Assembly (NCBI GenBank): GCA_019358975.1
Contig: JAHHIL010000015.1
Location: 1-64,000 of the forward strand
Length of the DNA: 64,000 bases
Direction: 5' to 3'
Origin: Trichocoleus desertorum ATA4-8-CV12
GTDB taxonomy: Bacteria > Cyanobacteriota > Cyanobacteriia > FACHB-46
Shown here: in pieces, positions 47,073-56,600 of the stretch
Numbering within the stretch: position 1 is the first letter of the stretch
Layout of the letters: every line of letters starts with the position of its first letter
Made by a program: the position numbers and the translations under genes
The notes under the pieces: generated by a model
Databases searched by the model: none
What the model was told of the DNA's origin: nothing
Seen by the model: only the letters and a program-made list of their open reading frames with translations

Positions 47073-49094
47073 GTGGAGAAGGGAACTCTCGTTGAATTTC
47101 GACTGCATAGCGATCGTCGGCTGGCAGTTCTAGAGCGTCCAGAGGGTAAAAAACACTGGATTGTAGTGGATGAACGTGGCCAGTCGCACACCCTTCATCC
47201 TCGGCAAATCACCTACACTGTCGTAGGCCAGAGTTACAAGCCAGCCGAGATTCCTCAATTTCTGAAGGAAGTCGAAAACTATCTTGATCCCTCCAGTCTA
47301 GAGGTGGCTTGGGAGCTGCTGGTGGAAGACAGTGAGAATGTTGATCCCGCTGGCATGGCTTTGCTGCTGTTCTCAGACCAAAGCCCACCTCTGTGCTACG
47401 CGGCTTATTACTTACTCTCAGAAGACAAGCTTTACTTTAAACAGAAGGGAGACCATTACGAGCCTCGCTCAGCCACTCAGGTAGCGGAGTTAAAGCATCA
47501 GCTAACAGTGGCGGATCAAAAGCAGCGAGAATGGCAAGAATTTTTGGCTCGGATGCATCAAGGTCTAGCGAATCAAACCGTAGAATGGCAGAACAGCGAT
47601 CGCAGTCGTCTCGAAGCCATAGAACGGTTTGCTACCTTAGGAGAGGAGGCTTCTCACCGGACGCCAGCTCTCGAAACCTTGGCTGCTTTGGGCAGACCTG
47701 AAACTCCTCAAGCGGGTTTTCAACTCTTGGTGGATTTAGGGTTGTGGAGCGTCCACGAGAATCTGTTTGTACGCCGCAGTCAAATCCCCACTCAATTTTC
47801 TACCAAAGTGCTGGAACTCGCAAAACAATGCTTGGAATCTCCACCCCCCGATCTCGATGTTGAGGGGCGGCTTGATTTAACGGGTCTGAAGGTCTACACC
47901 ATCGACGATGAGAGTACGCGTGAAATTGACGATGGCGTCAGCTTGGAATACCTAGAAGATGGCCGTCAGAAGCTCTGGATTCACATTGCTGATCCGACGC
48001 GCTGGATTGTGCCTGGAGACGACTTAGATCTAGAAGCACGCCGACGCAGTACCACGATTTATCTACCAACTGGCATCATCCCGATGTTTCCGCCAGAACT
48101 GGCAACAGGCCCCATGAGCTTGATTCAGGGAAAAATCTGTTACGCCTTGAGTTTTGGAGTGATTTTAGATGAATCAGGGGCGATCGCAGACTACCAAATT
48201 CAGACCAGCCTAATTAAGCCCACTTATCGCCTCACCTACGAAGATGTGGATGAGATGCTGGAGTTGGGGATTCTAGCTGAACCCGAACTCCAAGCGATCG
48301 CGATCTGGGCAAAACGTCGGCAGACTTGGCGACACTCTCAAGGTGCCATCAGCATCAACATGCCCGAGTGTTCAATCAAGGTTCACAATGACGAGATCAC
48401 AATTGAAGTTCTAGAAGTGTCTCAGTCGCGGCAACTGGTGGCTGAAATGATGATTTTGGCTGGGGAAGTGGCGGCCCGCTACGGTCAAGCGCACAACTTG
48501 GCAATTCCCTTCCGCAACCAAACTCAACCAGAGCTACCACCCGAAGAAGAGTTATTGCAGCTGCCTGCTGGCCCAGTGCGCTCCTGTGCAATTCGTCGCT
48601 GTATGCCTCGCAGTGAAATGAGCATTACCCCAGCGCGACACGCTAGTCTGGGCTTAGACACTTATACCCAAGTCACTTCACCCATTCGGCGCTATACAGA
48701 TTTGCTGGCGCATTTCCAGATCAAGGCTCATCTACGAGGCACCCCGCTACCCTTCCCAGCGGAAGAAATGAAAGAGTTATTGATGAGCGTGAGTGCGGTG
48801 GCTCAAGAAGCAACTTCGGTAGAGCGCCAAACCAACCGCTATTGGGGGCTGGAATACCTGCGACGTCATACTCACGAGGTATGGCAAGCTTTGGTGTTGC
48901 GTTGGCTGCGAGAGCACGAAAACTTGGCGCTAATCTTGCTAGAGGACTTAGGTCTGGAATTGGCAATACGGCTCACAAAAGCCGTGTCACCTGGCGATCG
49001 CATGGAAGTCAAAGTCACCTACGCCGATCCACGCCAAGACACGATCCAGTTTCAGCAACTGCTCGATCGAGAAGCACAACCCGCCGTTTCCTAA
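47073..49094 (+). CDS. Ribonuclease II / RNase R-family exoribonuclease
   Basis: This 3'-5' exoribonuclease of 673 residues starts at GTG. The RNB catalytic domain (about 265-590) contains DDESTREIDDGVSLE with the metal-binding Asp residues, LWIHIADPTRWIVPGDDLDL, ARRRSTTIYLPTGIIPMFP and YTQVTSPIRRYTDLLAHFQI. An S1-like fold may follow (EDLGLELAIRLTKAVSPGDR). The N-terminal 60 residues form a small barrel (LVEFRLHSDRRLAVLERPEG) as in the cyanobacterial/plastid RNR1-type enzymes, not the cold-shock domains of E. coli RNase R. It acts in RNA turnover and rRNA processing. It is clustered with rpmG-rpsR, as in many cyanobacteria. Confidence 0.92.
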   Translation: MEKGTLVEFRLHSDRRLAVLERPEGKKHWIVVDERGQSHTLHPRQITYTVVGQSYKPAEIPQFLKEVENYLDPSSLEVAWELLVEDSENVDPAGMALLLFSDQSPPLCYAAYYLLSEDKLYFKQKGDHYEPRSATQVAELKHQLTVADQKQREWQEFLARMHQGLANQTVEWQNSDRSRLEAIERFATLGEEASHRTPALETLAALGRPETPQAGFQLLVDLGLWSVHENLFVRRSQIPTQFSTKVLELAKQCLESPPPDLDVEGRLDLTGLKVYTIDDESTREIDDGVSLEYLEDGRQKLWIHIADPTRWIVPGDDLDLEARRRSTTIYLPTGIIPMFPPELATGPMSLIQGKICYALSFGVILDESGAIADYQIQTSLIKPTYRLTYEDVDEMLELGILAEPELQAIAIWAKRRQTWRHSQGAISINMPECSIKVHNDEITIEVLEVSQSRQLVAEMMILAGEVAARYGQAHNLAIPFRNQTQPELPPEEELLQLPAGPVRSCAIRRCMPRSEMSITPARHASLGLDTYTQVTSPIRRYTDLLAHFQIKAHLRGTPLPFPAEEMKELLMSVSAVAQEATSVERQTNRYWGLEYLRRHTHEVWQALVLRWLREHENLALILLEDLGLELAIRLTKAVSPGDRMEVKVTYADPRQDTIQFQQLLDREAQPAVS

Positions 49095-49121
49095 ATCTTC
49101 CTAGGTTTAGGCTCTACATCA

Positions 49122-49155
49122 TAAAAAACCCTCCTATCTGCAAGAAAAGGAGGGT
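49122..49155 (-). terminator. Rho-independent terminator of the FHA gene
   Basis: Read on the minus strand, ACCCTCCT and AGGAGGGT (8-bp perfect stem, 12-nt loop) precede TTTTTTAT. It lies 75 bp beyond the FHA gene stop. It has no T-run on the plus strand. Confidence 0.85.
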
Positions 49156-49228
49156 GGGATGGAGTTGGAAACGTATCTCAAGAAAAGCAGACAGACCTGG
49201 TTCGCTAGTCAAAGCTTAATCTGAATTC

Positions 49229-49789
49229 TTAATGATGGGTAGCAGTTGCTTCGTTGACCTCAGGACTTAGGCGATCGCCTGTAGACGCAAAAAACTCTAC
49301 ACATAGAGAGCCTAACTTAATTAAGTCACCATCTTGCAACAGGTGGCGCTCTAGACGGTTTAAACGACGGCCATTAACCCAAGTGCCATTACTACTACCC
49401 ACATCTGCAATATAAAAGTCACGGCTGGGATAGTAACCAATCACGGCATGGCAACGGGAGATCGAGCGATGGGCCACTGTAATGGCACAGGTAGCATTGC
49501 GCCCAACCAACCAATTAGCAGCTTTTTCAGTCACCTGAAGGTCTTGGGCAGAACCAAGATTTGTCGCCAAAATGGTGGTTTCCTCAGTCGCGATCGCCTG
49601 AATGTACAACGGGGTAACGCTACAACGTTGAGGAGCTTGCAGAATAGGCTCAATAATCGTTGCCATCTCCTCCTCATTCCTGGGTTGAGCGGTAAATATC
49701 AAACGAGAAAGAGCAGGATTTTGTTTCAGAGCATTCAGAGTTACGTGATCAAAACTACTATTAGGCTTCAGGTGCGACATGATACCCAT
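49229..49789 (-). CDS. FHA-domain protein
   Basis: The 186 residues hold a C-terminal forkhead-associated domain (about 90-170), which binds phosphothreonine peptides. The binding residues are kept: Gly-Arg in WLVGRNATCAITV, Ser and His in SISRCHAVIGY, and the signature VGSSNGTWVNGRRL. The N-terminal 85 residues (NPALSRLIFTAQPRNEEEMA, TIIEPILQAPQRCSV) are not a known domain to me. There is an alternative start three codons in, at 49780. The protein is cytosolic and likely a partner of a Ser/Thr kinase. It is transcribed alone. Confidence 0.9.
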   Translation of the reverse strand: MGIMSHLKPNSSFDHVTLNALKQNPALSRLIFTAQPRNEEEMATIIEPILQAPQRCSVTPLYIQAIATEETTILATNLGSAQDLQVTEKAANWLVGRNATCAITVAHRSISRCHAVIGYYPSRDFYIADVGSSNGTWVNGRRLNRLERHLLQDGDLIKLGSLCVEFFASTGDRLSPEVNEATATHH

Positions 49790-50336
49790 CAGAAAAACGA
49801 CTGTTGGTTTACGCTAGACACAATCAGTTGAATCGCTAGATCTCCGAGCCACAGTCACTCAACTGTCAGCGTCCTACCGTTATCTGTTTAGAAGCGCTAC
49901 ATCCCCCAAGAATCAACGGCAATATTCTAAACACCAACTTCTCAACACTATTTCTAGAGCACCCTATTCCTGGTAGCTGTACCGCTACCCAACTATTGCT
50001 TTTTGTAGCTTGTTTAAGTATTTCTACGGAAATAAAGCTTTAGCAAAGTCTCGATTTAGTAAATCCTACAGATTGAATAGTTGACAATCGTATAAGTAAA
50101 AAAATTTGCTTGAGCTTTACGAAGTTGCAACAATTTATCTCTTTTATAAATTTTCGCTAAAGCTTTTTCCTGTTTTCACCCTTTTAGAGGAAGACATCTA
50201 CGGAAAGACCGCATGAGCCTGATTAGGCTTCGCTCAGATAAAAGCACCCTTATACTCTGGCTCCCGACTCCTAGCTCCTGCTGCCAGAATCGCTATAAGC
50301 TGTTAGGGAAAATTTGGAGTTTTTAAGGCAGCCAGC
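49790..50336. other. Intergenic region with a degenerate repeat
   Basis: This 550-bp spacer separates the divergent FHA and Lin0512 genes. The segment about 50030-50170 is very A/T-rich and may hold promoters. At about 50258-50290, CTGGCTCCCGACTCCTAGCTCCTG belongs to the GGCTCCTGACTCC repeat type that also occurs inside the helicase gene at 61 kb. No ORF is seen. Confidence 0.45.
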
Positions 50337-50702
50337 ATGACTCGTAAACGATTAGTCATTGAAATGGGCATGGGAGTCGATCAGCATGGGCAAGAACCAA
50401 CCGTTGCCGCTGCGAGAGCGGTACGTAATGCGATCGCTCACAATGCCTTACCCGGAGTGTGGGAGGTTGCAGGGCTGAGCGATCCTAATGACATGATTGT
50501 AGAAGTGCAGGTAGCGGTTCCCTATCCAGAACAAGTGCGAGAAGCAGAGGTGCTGTCAGTACTGCCCTTTGGCCGCAAGAGCCTCAAGGTTGAGTCGGGT
50601 GGCATGGTGGTGCAAGGTCGTGCGATTCCCCAGCTCAATGATAAGAATGACGACATGTTTGTCGCGATCGCAGCCGTGACCGTTTTGATCGAAACTGAGT
50701 AG
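50337..50702 (+). CDS. Lin0512 family protein
   Basis: The 121-residue protein begins RKRLVIEMGMGVDQHGQEPT and includes AAARAVRNAIAHNALPGV, VQVAVPYPEQVREAEVLSVL and PFGRKSLKVESGGMVVQGRA, all family blocks of the Lin0512 family. It is a small soluble alpha/beta protein of unknown function found across bacteria. It stands alone, upstream of the decayed region that begins with the Uma2 remnant. Confidence 0.85.
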   Translation: MTRKRLVIEMGMGVDQHGQEPTVAAARAVRNAIAHNALPGVWEVAGLSDPNDMIVEVQVAVPYPEQVREAEVLSVLPFGRKSLKVESGGMVVQGRAIPQLNDKNDDMFVAIAAVTVLIETE

Positions 50703-50754
50703 AGTCAGGTCTAAATAGATACATCACTATATAACTATTGTTTACTCGCTGCCT

Positions 50755-50973
50755 CTATCTAATTGGTTTGGCTGAGCGAATGAGAGCGCGATCGCCAAGT
50801 AACCGACTGAGATAGTCTCCTGGTTCACTGCTGAAATAAGCATGAGTTTCTCCCTCCGGTGCCATTTCAACAATTTCTCCCTTCAGCAATTCCACCCGCC
50901 GATGCTCCAAGATACCCGCTGCGATCATGTGGTGGTACTTATCAATTGTCCACTTGGCGATGGTGACGCTCAT
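50755..50973 (-). pseudogene. Uma2-family (DUF820) nuclease-like gene, truncated
   Basis: Only the N-terminal 72 residues of a Uma2 protein (usually about 190) remain: YHHMIAAGILEHRRVELLKG, EIVEMAPEGETHAYFSSEPG and LIRSAKPIR, then a stop. The PD-(D/E)XK catalytic core that should follow is absent downstream. The start is probably ATG 50973. Uma2 genes are numerous in cyanobacteria, and broken copies are common. No function is expected. Confidence 0.75.
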
Positions 50974-51401
50974 AAGCGATCGCTTGATTCTCACGTTATT
51001 TCACATCGTAGCTTAGCCAGGAATGTGTATCTAAAATAGGGCGATCGCACATGACCGAAACTGAGGAGGGGCAATCGCTTTATGTTTAGTCTTTTACCCA
51101 TCCATAAGGTTGAACTTCAAACTCCAAGACTTTTTTGAAATCGTAAATGCTCGATCGCATGGCCTCAATGCTGGTGCCTGGTGATTGTTGTCCTTTTTTC
51201 CAAGCGGCGCGATCGACTGTCCCAATTACGAGGTAATCATTGCCAATTAAATCCGGTTTGCGTAGTTGCATACACATTGCGGCCAATAGCTCCTCCAACT
51301 CATCTTGATGGAGAATAATCAGATCGCAGGAGGGGCAATAACGACAGGTCTTATTGAGTACGAGCGGTTGCATGGGTTCCAAAAACACAAAGAGAGGGAA
51401 C

Positions 51402-52585
51402 GGGAGCATGTCAGGTTTGCGATGAGTAGGAATGCTTAAGCCAACTGCATGACTGGTCAATAAAGATGATATGAGTGAGGATTAGAGTAGCCTCCCTCTA
51501 GTACAAAGCCATGACTCCTGAACAAGCACAGGCGCTCAAAGTTCACCTCCAAGCCATTGCTCAAATCCTATATGACGAAAGCGACCCGGCTGCAATGAAA
51601 ACGCTAGAAGGGATTGAGATGACGGTGCGGCAGCAGATCCAAGCTCATGTCAGTCCAGAATTAGGGAGTTTTTTATCCAAACGGTTACAGGAACGCAAGC
51701 AGGCAAACTCAGAAGACTCAAAAGCACCTTGGGAGAGTTAGACATCACCTCAAAGCAAGCCGAGAAACTGGCAGTTGCTCCCTATCGTCAGTTGAGTCCG
51801 CATCTGGAGAACTGCTGCCTACGCATAAGTGCCAACGTGTCCTATAAGCAGGCAGAACAGGATGTGGCTTATTTGACGGGGATTCGCATTCCTGCCAAAA
51901 CTCAGCAGCGCTTGGTGCATCAGCAGAGCTTTGAGGTGCCAACGGCACAGCCACCGATTGCAGAACTGAGTGTGGATGGTGGCAAGGTACGCCTGAGAAC
52001 GCCGCTGGGAGAGCCATGTCAATGGCGAGATTACAAAGCCATTGCCACGGCACAAGGACTCGTTGCCAACTTTCAAAACAACGCTAACTGATTGCTTGGG
52101 TCAATGCTCAAGCTTTGGAGAATCCGTTGAGTTGTTTAGGCGATGGACATGATGGAGTTTGGAACATCATTAGTCAAATCGCGATCGCAGCGCAGCGTCG
52201 AGAGATCCTCGATTGGTATCATCTCAAGGAGAATCTCTACAAGGTCGGTGGTTCGCTCAAGCGTCTCCACCAAGCCGAAGCCCTACTGTGGACGGGGAAA
52301 GTGGATGAGACCGTGATCCTGTTTGAGCCCTGTCAGAAGAAACAGGCCCAGAATTTCTGTCAGTATTTACGCAAACATCGTCATCGCCTTGTCAATTACG
52401 ATTATTTCCAGGCGGAAGGGCTTTGTTCCATTGGTTCGGGTGCGGTTGAGTCTGCCATCAAACAGATTGACCGTCGCATTCAGATCTCAGGAGCCCAGTG
52501 GAGGAGTGAGAATGTTCCGCAGGTGCTAGCTCATCGCTGCGCTTACCTCAATGGGCTCATCGGCTTGCAAAAGTGACATGCTCCC
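51402..52585 (+). mobile_element. ISKra4-type insertion sequence, 1184 bp
   Basis: Terminal inverted repeats begin GGGAGCATGTCA at both ends (12 identical bases, 17 of 19 overall; left at 51402-51420, right at 52567-52585). An 8-bp target duplication GAGGGAAC flanks the element (51394-51401 and 52586-52593). The transposase with D-D-E residues places it in the ISKra4 family. Perfect target duplication suggests a fairly recent insertion. Confidence 0.88.
51511..52576 (+). pseudogene. ISKra4-family transposase, frameshifted
   Basis: Three frames together cover a DDE transposase. The first is 51511-51741 (76 codons, helical, EQAQALKVHLQAIAQILYDE). The second runs from the overlap at about 51729 to 52091, with the first catalytic Asp in ELSVDGGKVRL. 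The third, from about 52092 to 52576, has the second Asp in LGDGHDGVWN and the Glu in GSGAVESAIKQID. The first junction is a -1 shift in a 13-bp overlap with an A run (CAAAAG), which may be programmed, as in some ISKra4 relatives. The second -1 shift near 52085 falls right after VANFQNN and looks like a 1-bp deletion, so the enzyme is probably inactive. Confidence 0.8.
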
Positions 52586-52866
52586 GAGGGAACTTCCGCA
52601 GCTTGGTTTTAGCCGTACATTTGGGGCAGGAAGTAAACCGCGCATCCTTGTAAGGATTTAGGAAGAATTTATGGCGAGGTGACTGCTTACCAAACTGTTT
52701 CATTATCCTCTCCTGCTCGAAAATGCAATCTTTCAGAGTTAGCTGCTAGCGATCGCGACTGTAGGCCGACTTTTAGACGCAGTTTTTGATCTTTTTTAAC
52801 GGTATCTATACATGCCTAGGATTTAAGCTGTTAGTACAGAGGGTTATACCGTGAGAGATTGCCCCC

Positions 52867-54188
52867 ATGTCTACCACATCAACTCTACCTCGCCTGAGTG
52901 AAGCACAAATTAAGCAGCTTGCAACCGCACAGAGTTTCGAGCGGGGCGATCGCCGAAGATTTGGCAGATCTCGAACAAGCCGCAGATCAGTTATTCCAGC
53001 AAGGAGATTGGTTGAATGCTGGCATGCTCTACCAAATGTTGCTTGAAGAATCAACCAACCACTACGACTACGAGGTGCAAGATATTGACTATGACGGTGA
53101 GGTTGGGGTTGTTATTCAAGAGATTGCCGAAGGCTTAGACAATTGCTTGGCAGCCGCTCAAAATCTAGATGCTGCCATCCGAAAAAGTTGGCTGACCACT
53201 TGTTTAGAAGCTTATTTGAAAGATTTAGAACTGGGTGGCATTGACTTTGCTGCGGGTGCTATTGATGCAGTACTAAGCTGGGCCACCGAGGCCGACTGGG
53301 TTTGGCTAGAGCAGCGGATTCGTGAAGAAATCAGCCAGCTTGGACCTCGCGATCGCTGGGCTAAAGATTCACTGGTTAAACTGTTAGCCGCACAGCACAG
53401 CCAAGACGGAGACAACCAAACCGCTAATGCGATCATTCATGAATTAGGTAGTGCTGAACAACGGGCTTTCGTTTTGATTGAGGAAGGAAAGTTTACCGAA
53501 GCGATCGCCTTGGCTGAGGAGAACTTCACACATTTAACCAGGGTTGGTGATCCAGCTGGCAGATGCTCTTGTGCAAGCAGGCGCACATCAGCAAGCGTGT
53601 CAGTTTGTGAGTAAACAAAATCCGCAGAAGGCTCATTGGAGCTATCAAGATTGGTTGGCTACATATCATGAGACATACAGCGATCCACAAACGGCTCTAG
53701 AATCTTACCGACAGCTTTTTCAAGTCTCTCCGTCATTAGAGCGCTACAAAAAACTGCAAGAGTTAGCGAAACAGGCGCAAGCGACCTGGGAACCTTTACG
53801 TAAAGACATCTCGAAGAGTTTTGAGCAGCAAAAACAATGGCCAATGTTGATAGAAATTTCGCTGTATGAACAAGACATTGAACGAGCTTTAGAATTGGTG
53901 TCTAAATATCCTAGTGGCAACTACAAGGCAAAAGTGGCACAGGCTACCGAGCAGACAAAACCTGAAGCTGCGATCGCGCTGTATCAACAGTTAGTGGGAC
54001 AAGCGATCGCCGGACGCAGCCGACCCACTTACCAAACAGCAGCTCAATATCTGAAGCGGATACAACCTCTCTTTGCAGCAACGAACGCTCAAGATGAGTG
54101 GCAAGTGTATCTCAGAAAGATCCGCTCGGAATATGTCAGATTGCCAGCATTACAAGATGAACTAAACAAAGCAGGATTACCAAAATGA
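52867..54188 (+). pseudogene. SWIM-type protein, zinc finger lost and frameshifted
   Basis: The start (LSEAQIKQLATAQSFERG) is the typical opening of bacterial SWIM zinc-finger proteins. After residue 27 the sequence jumps, out of frame, to a downstream helical region in frame 52940-53545 (AEDLADLEQAADQLFQQGDW, LSWATEADWVWLEQRIREEI). A second shift near 53545 leads to the C-terminal TPR-like part (VIQLADALVQAGAHQQACQF ... to 54188). The zinc finger (CxC...CxH) and its surroundings are missing. The deletion junction lies at GCGATCGC (about 52946-52953). No intact product can be made. The intact family is thought to bind nucleic acid or partner with SNF2 helicases. Confidence 0.75.
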
Positions 54189-54220
54189 AGCTCCCTGAGA
54201 AACAGCGATCGCGGCTCAAG

Positions 54221-54634
54221 TTATAGGCCTAGCGCTGCTACTGCCTTACTATAGTCCTCTGGTCGGACGTAGATGACATAGCCAAAGCTGCTGCCACTGT
54301 TTGCTATGCCACTAGAAGCGTAGACATTGACGTTGGCTTCGTAGAGCTGCATATGCACTTCAGCAAAGGCACCCAGCTTGTCATCTCCCTGAACAAATAG
54401 GGCTGGATGCGGTCCATCTATAACTAGACCAGCCTTTTGCGCCTCACTCACCAACTTGCCTGTATCCTCTGGAAAAATCGTCAGTTGAGTGTGCGTGGGT
54501 CCGATGGGCAGAGCATTAAAGGCGAGGAGATTGATGCCCAAACTGGCTAGAATTGCGAGCAATTTATAAGCTTCTCCAGGTTGGTCAGCAACGCTGGTAT
54601 AGAAGTAGTCGATGCGACGGATGGTATATGCCAT
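54221..54634 (-). CDS. ACT-domain protein
   Basis: This 137-residue protein contains two ACT-like modules (about residues 6-70: RIDYFYTSVADQPGEAYKLL, ILASLGINLLAFNALPIG; and about 80-135: LGAFAEVHMQLYEANVNVYA, SSGIANSGSSFGYVIYV). ACT domains bind amino acids or other small ligands to control enzymes. No catalytic domain is fused, so it is a stand-alone regulator. The ligand is unknown. ATG 54634 is preceded by AGGAGAAGG, a good ribosome-binding site. It survives intact inside the decayed region. Confidence 0.85.
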   Translation of the reverse strand: MAYTIRRIDYFYTSVADQPGEAYKLLAILASLGINLLAFNALPIGPTHTQLTIFPEDTGKLVSEAQKAGLVIDGPHPALFVQGDDKLGAFAEVHMQLYEANVNVYASSGIANSGSSFGYVIYVRPEDYSKAVAALGL

Positions 54635-54766
54635 AGCCTTCTCCTGATTGGATTTTGGCCTACCATTTATGGTATCGAACTTGGACGGTCACAAGCGATC
54701 GCCTTAGCAATTGGAAACAAGAGCGATCGCTTGTGGAAGTTTTATTGCCTAAATATCATTATCTGG

Positions 54767-56416
54767 TTAGGCAGACATCACCCAACTCTGGAGCTTAGAA
54801 CTAAATTGAGCGAGGTCTACGTTTTTCACAATGGCGACAGTTTGAGCAGAACTAGTCTGGAACAGAATATCTGCCCCTTGAGGAATTGCTACACTAATGC
54901 TGCTACCAGAAGTCACAATCGAGTCGGTGCCAATCTGGAAATCTGTAATCACATGAGGCGTGCCAGGAATGACGGACTCGTTAATCCAGAACTGGTCTCG
55001 GCCTGCTCCTCCCGTCATGGTGCTGCCTCTACTGCCACCGAATAACAAGTCATCACCATCACCACCTAAGAGTTGGTCTGCGCCACCAAGTGCGCCTACT
55101 CTACCTTCTGATTTGCCATACTGCATGTAGTGAGCAAACCCACTGGTGAAAACTCCCTGAGTCACTGCTGCTGCGACATCTGAGTTGCTTCCGAGATAGT
55201 AGCTTTCACTATAGAAAGTGCTAGGGTTGCGGCCCTCTTGGTGACCGTGCTGAGTGAAGTGATTAAATCCGCTGGCAAAGACTCCTTGAGCTACTGCTGC
55301 CGCGACATCCGAGTTGGTAGAAAGGTAGTATCTCTCGTTGAACAGCAAGTCATCACTACGGCCTTCAAATTGTCCATGACTCAGGAAATGTTGCAAGCCG
55401 CTGCCAAGGACGCCCTGAGCCACAGCCACAGCCACATCTGGGTTCTCGCCCAGATAAACTACTTCATCAAAGGAGTGACTAGCGACTCGACCTTCATACA
55501 GACCGTGGTTTACAAAGTGAACGAGACCACTGCTAAAGACACCCTGATCAACCGCAGCAGCGACATCTGGGTTCTCCGCTAAATAGAGGGCTTCATCGTA
55601 GAGTTCGCTGGGATTACGGCCCTCATAGAGACCGTGTTGAGTAAAATGGTCAAAGCCATTGCGAAATACGCCCAGAGCTACAGCCGCTGACACATCTGAG
55701 TTCTGCTCTAGATAAAAAGATTCATCAAACAGCTGAGTGAGGATGTCTCCATCAGGTGCTCCAGTGAAACGAGCTTGCTGAGCGAGGGTGAGAATACCTT
55801 CAGAGGTAGACTCAGCAATGAGGGTGTCATTCCCTGCTCCTCCAGAGAGGATATTGCTGCCGCGATTGCCAATGATGATGTTATCGAGGGCATTCCCTGT
55901 GCCATTCGTGTTTTGATGACCTGTGAGAGTCAAGTTTTCTAAGTTAGGACCCAAAGTCCAAGAGACACTCGATCGCACAGAATCTACACTGACTGGAATA
56001 TCACCACCAAAGTCTTCCGATCGAATAGAATCACCAAGGCTATCAACAATGAAAATATTATTACCTGTGCCACCGCCACCATATAGGAAATCATCTCCAT
56101 TTCCACCATTGAAGACAAAGGTGCTCCCATCTGATGGCCCTAAATTATAAGACACAATAGAGTCATTACCTGCGCCACCAAACAGGAAACCACCGCCGTC
56201 AGAAGCTTCTATAGTGTCATTTCCCTCACCTCCATTCACGATATTAAAACCTTCGTAGGCATATAGAAAATCGCTACCTGTACCGCCGAGAAGAAGGTTG
56301 TCACCAGCTCCATATATTTCATCATCTCCGCCTTGGCCATCCAAAATATCAAAAGAATCCTTATTTCCGAAATCATCCAAATAGTTGTTCTGCTCGTTGC
56401 CAGGAATGTAAGCCAT
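54767..56416 (-). CDS. RTX-type calcium-binding protein with 43-residue repeats
   Basis: I place the start at ATG 56416 (AAGGA eight to nine bases upstream), giving 549 residues; the codons upstream to 56527 are probably not translated. The protein opens with MAYIPGNEQNNYLDDFGNKD and an RTX-like block of GGxGxD nonapeptides (LDGQGGDDEIYGAGDNLLLG, GGEGNDTIEASDGGGFLFGG). A second block follows at GNRGSNILSGGAGNDTLIAE. Five 43-residue repeats follow, then a last RTX pair (LLGGDGDDLLFGG, MTGGAGRDQFWIN) and a C-terminal secretion-type domain (VITDFQIGTDSIVTSG). There is no N-terminal signal peptide, so type I secretion is likely. It should fold outside the cell with Ca. The partner transporter is not in the window. 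Confidence 0.85.
   Translation of the reverse strand: MAYIPGNEQNNYLDDFGNKDSFDILDGQGGDDEIYGAGDNLLLGGTGSDFLYAYEGFNIVNGGEGNDTIEASDGGGFLFGGAGNDSIVSYNLGPSDGSTFVFNGGNGDDFLYGGGGTGNNIFIVDSLGDSIRSEDFGGDIPVSVDSVRSSVSWTLGPNLENLTLTGHQNTNGTGNALDNIIIGNRGSNILSGGAGNDTLIAESTSEGILTLAQQARFTGAPDGDILTQLFDESFYLEQNSDVSAAVALGVFRNGFDHFTQHGLYEGRNPSELYDEALYLAENPDVAAAVDQGVFSSGLVHFVNHGLYEGRVASHSFDEVVYLGENPDVAVAVAQGVLGSGLQHFLSHGQFEGRSDDLLFNERYYLSTNSDVAAAVAQGVFASGFNHFTQHGHQEGRNPSTFYSESYYLGSNSDVAAAVTQGVFTSGFAHYMQYGKSEGRVGALGGADQLLGGDGDDLLFGGSRGSTMTGGAGRDQFWINESVIPGTPHVITDFQIGTDSIVTSGSSISVAIPQGADILFQTSSAQTVAIVKNVDLAQFSSKLQSWVMSA
55100..55729 (-). repeat. Five 43-residue YLxxNxDVAAAV repeats
   Basis: Five consecutive units carry the consensus (F/Y)-x-E-x-x-YL-x-x-N-x-DVAAAV-x-x-GVF-x-SG-x-x-HF-x-x-H-G-x-x-EGR. 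The units are spaced 129 bp, inside the RTX gene. The motif (NPDVAAAV...GLxHF) recurs in cyanobacterial secreted RTX proteins. Its function is not known to me. Confidence 0.85.
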
Positions 56417-56600
56417 GTTAGATGTCCTTGAAATTTGTGAGTGTTGAATCTTGTCGGCAAAGCAATTCCAACTGCCTGCGATCGCGCAGTAAGAAGCCTC
56501 ACTTTGGCTCTGGTATCTTTGGAGCATAGAGGCCAGATGCCATCTGAATGCAAAATGTAGATTGCTTGGAAAATGTTTGTAGAGAGAGTAGAAAGGGAGG

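Larger units (their letters stand above)
51086..52703 (-). pseudogene. Conserved two-CxxC protein, split by an insertion sequence
   Basis: The N-terminal part (52703 down to 52586) reads MKQFGKQSPRHKFFLNPYKD, then a first zinc-type pair CPKC, and stops at the IS edge. The C-terminal part (51401 down to 51086) continues with LFVFLEPMQPLVLNKTCRYC and PSCDLIILHQDELEELL. Removing the IS and one copy of its 8-bp target duplication restores a continuous frame across ...LRKFP-LFVFLEP... of about 141 residues. ATG 52703 is preceded by AGGAGAGG. The intact family is a small putative zinc protein conserved in cyanobacteria, function unknown to me. The 124-codon ORF that starts at 51460 inside the IS is an artefact of the insertion. 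Confidence 0.88.

Noticed and set aside
51086-51460. A separate 124-residue gene on the minus strand
   Set aside because: Its first 20 codons lie in the left end of the insertion sequence; the rest is the C-terminal half of the split two-CxxC gene.
56417-56527. Upstream start giving a 586-residue RTX protein
   Set aside because: ATG 56416 has AAGGA upstream and opens the same MAYI sequence as the nearby stub; the extra 37 residues resemble no leader.
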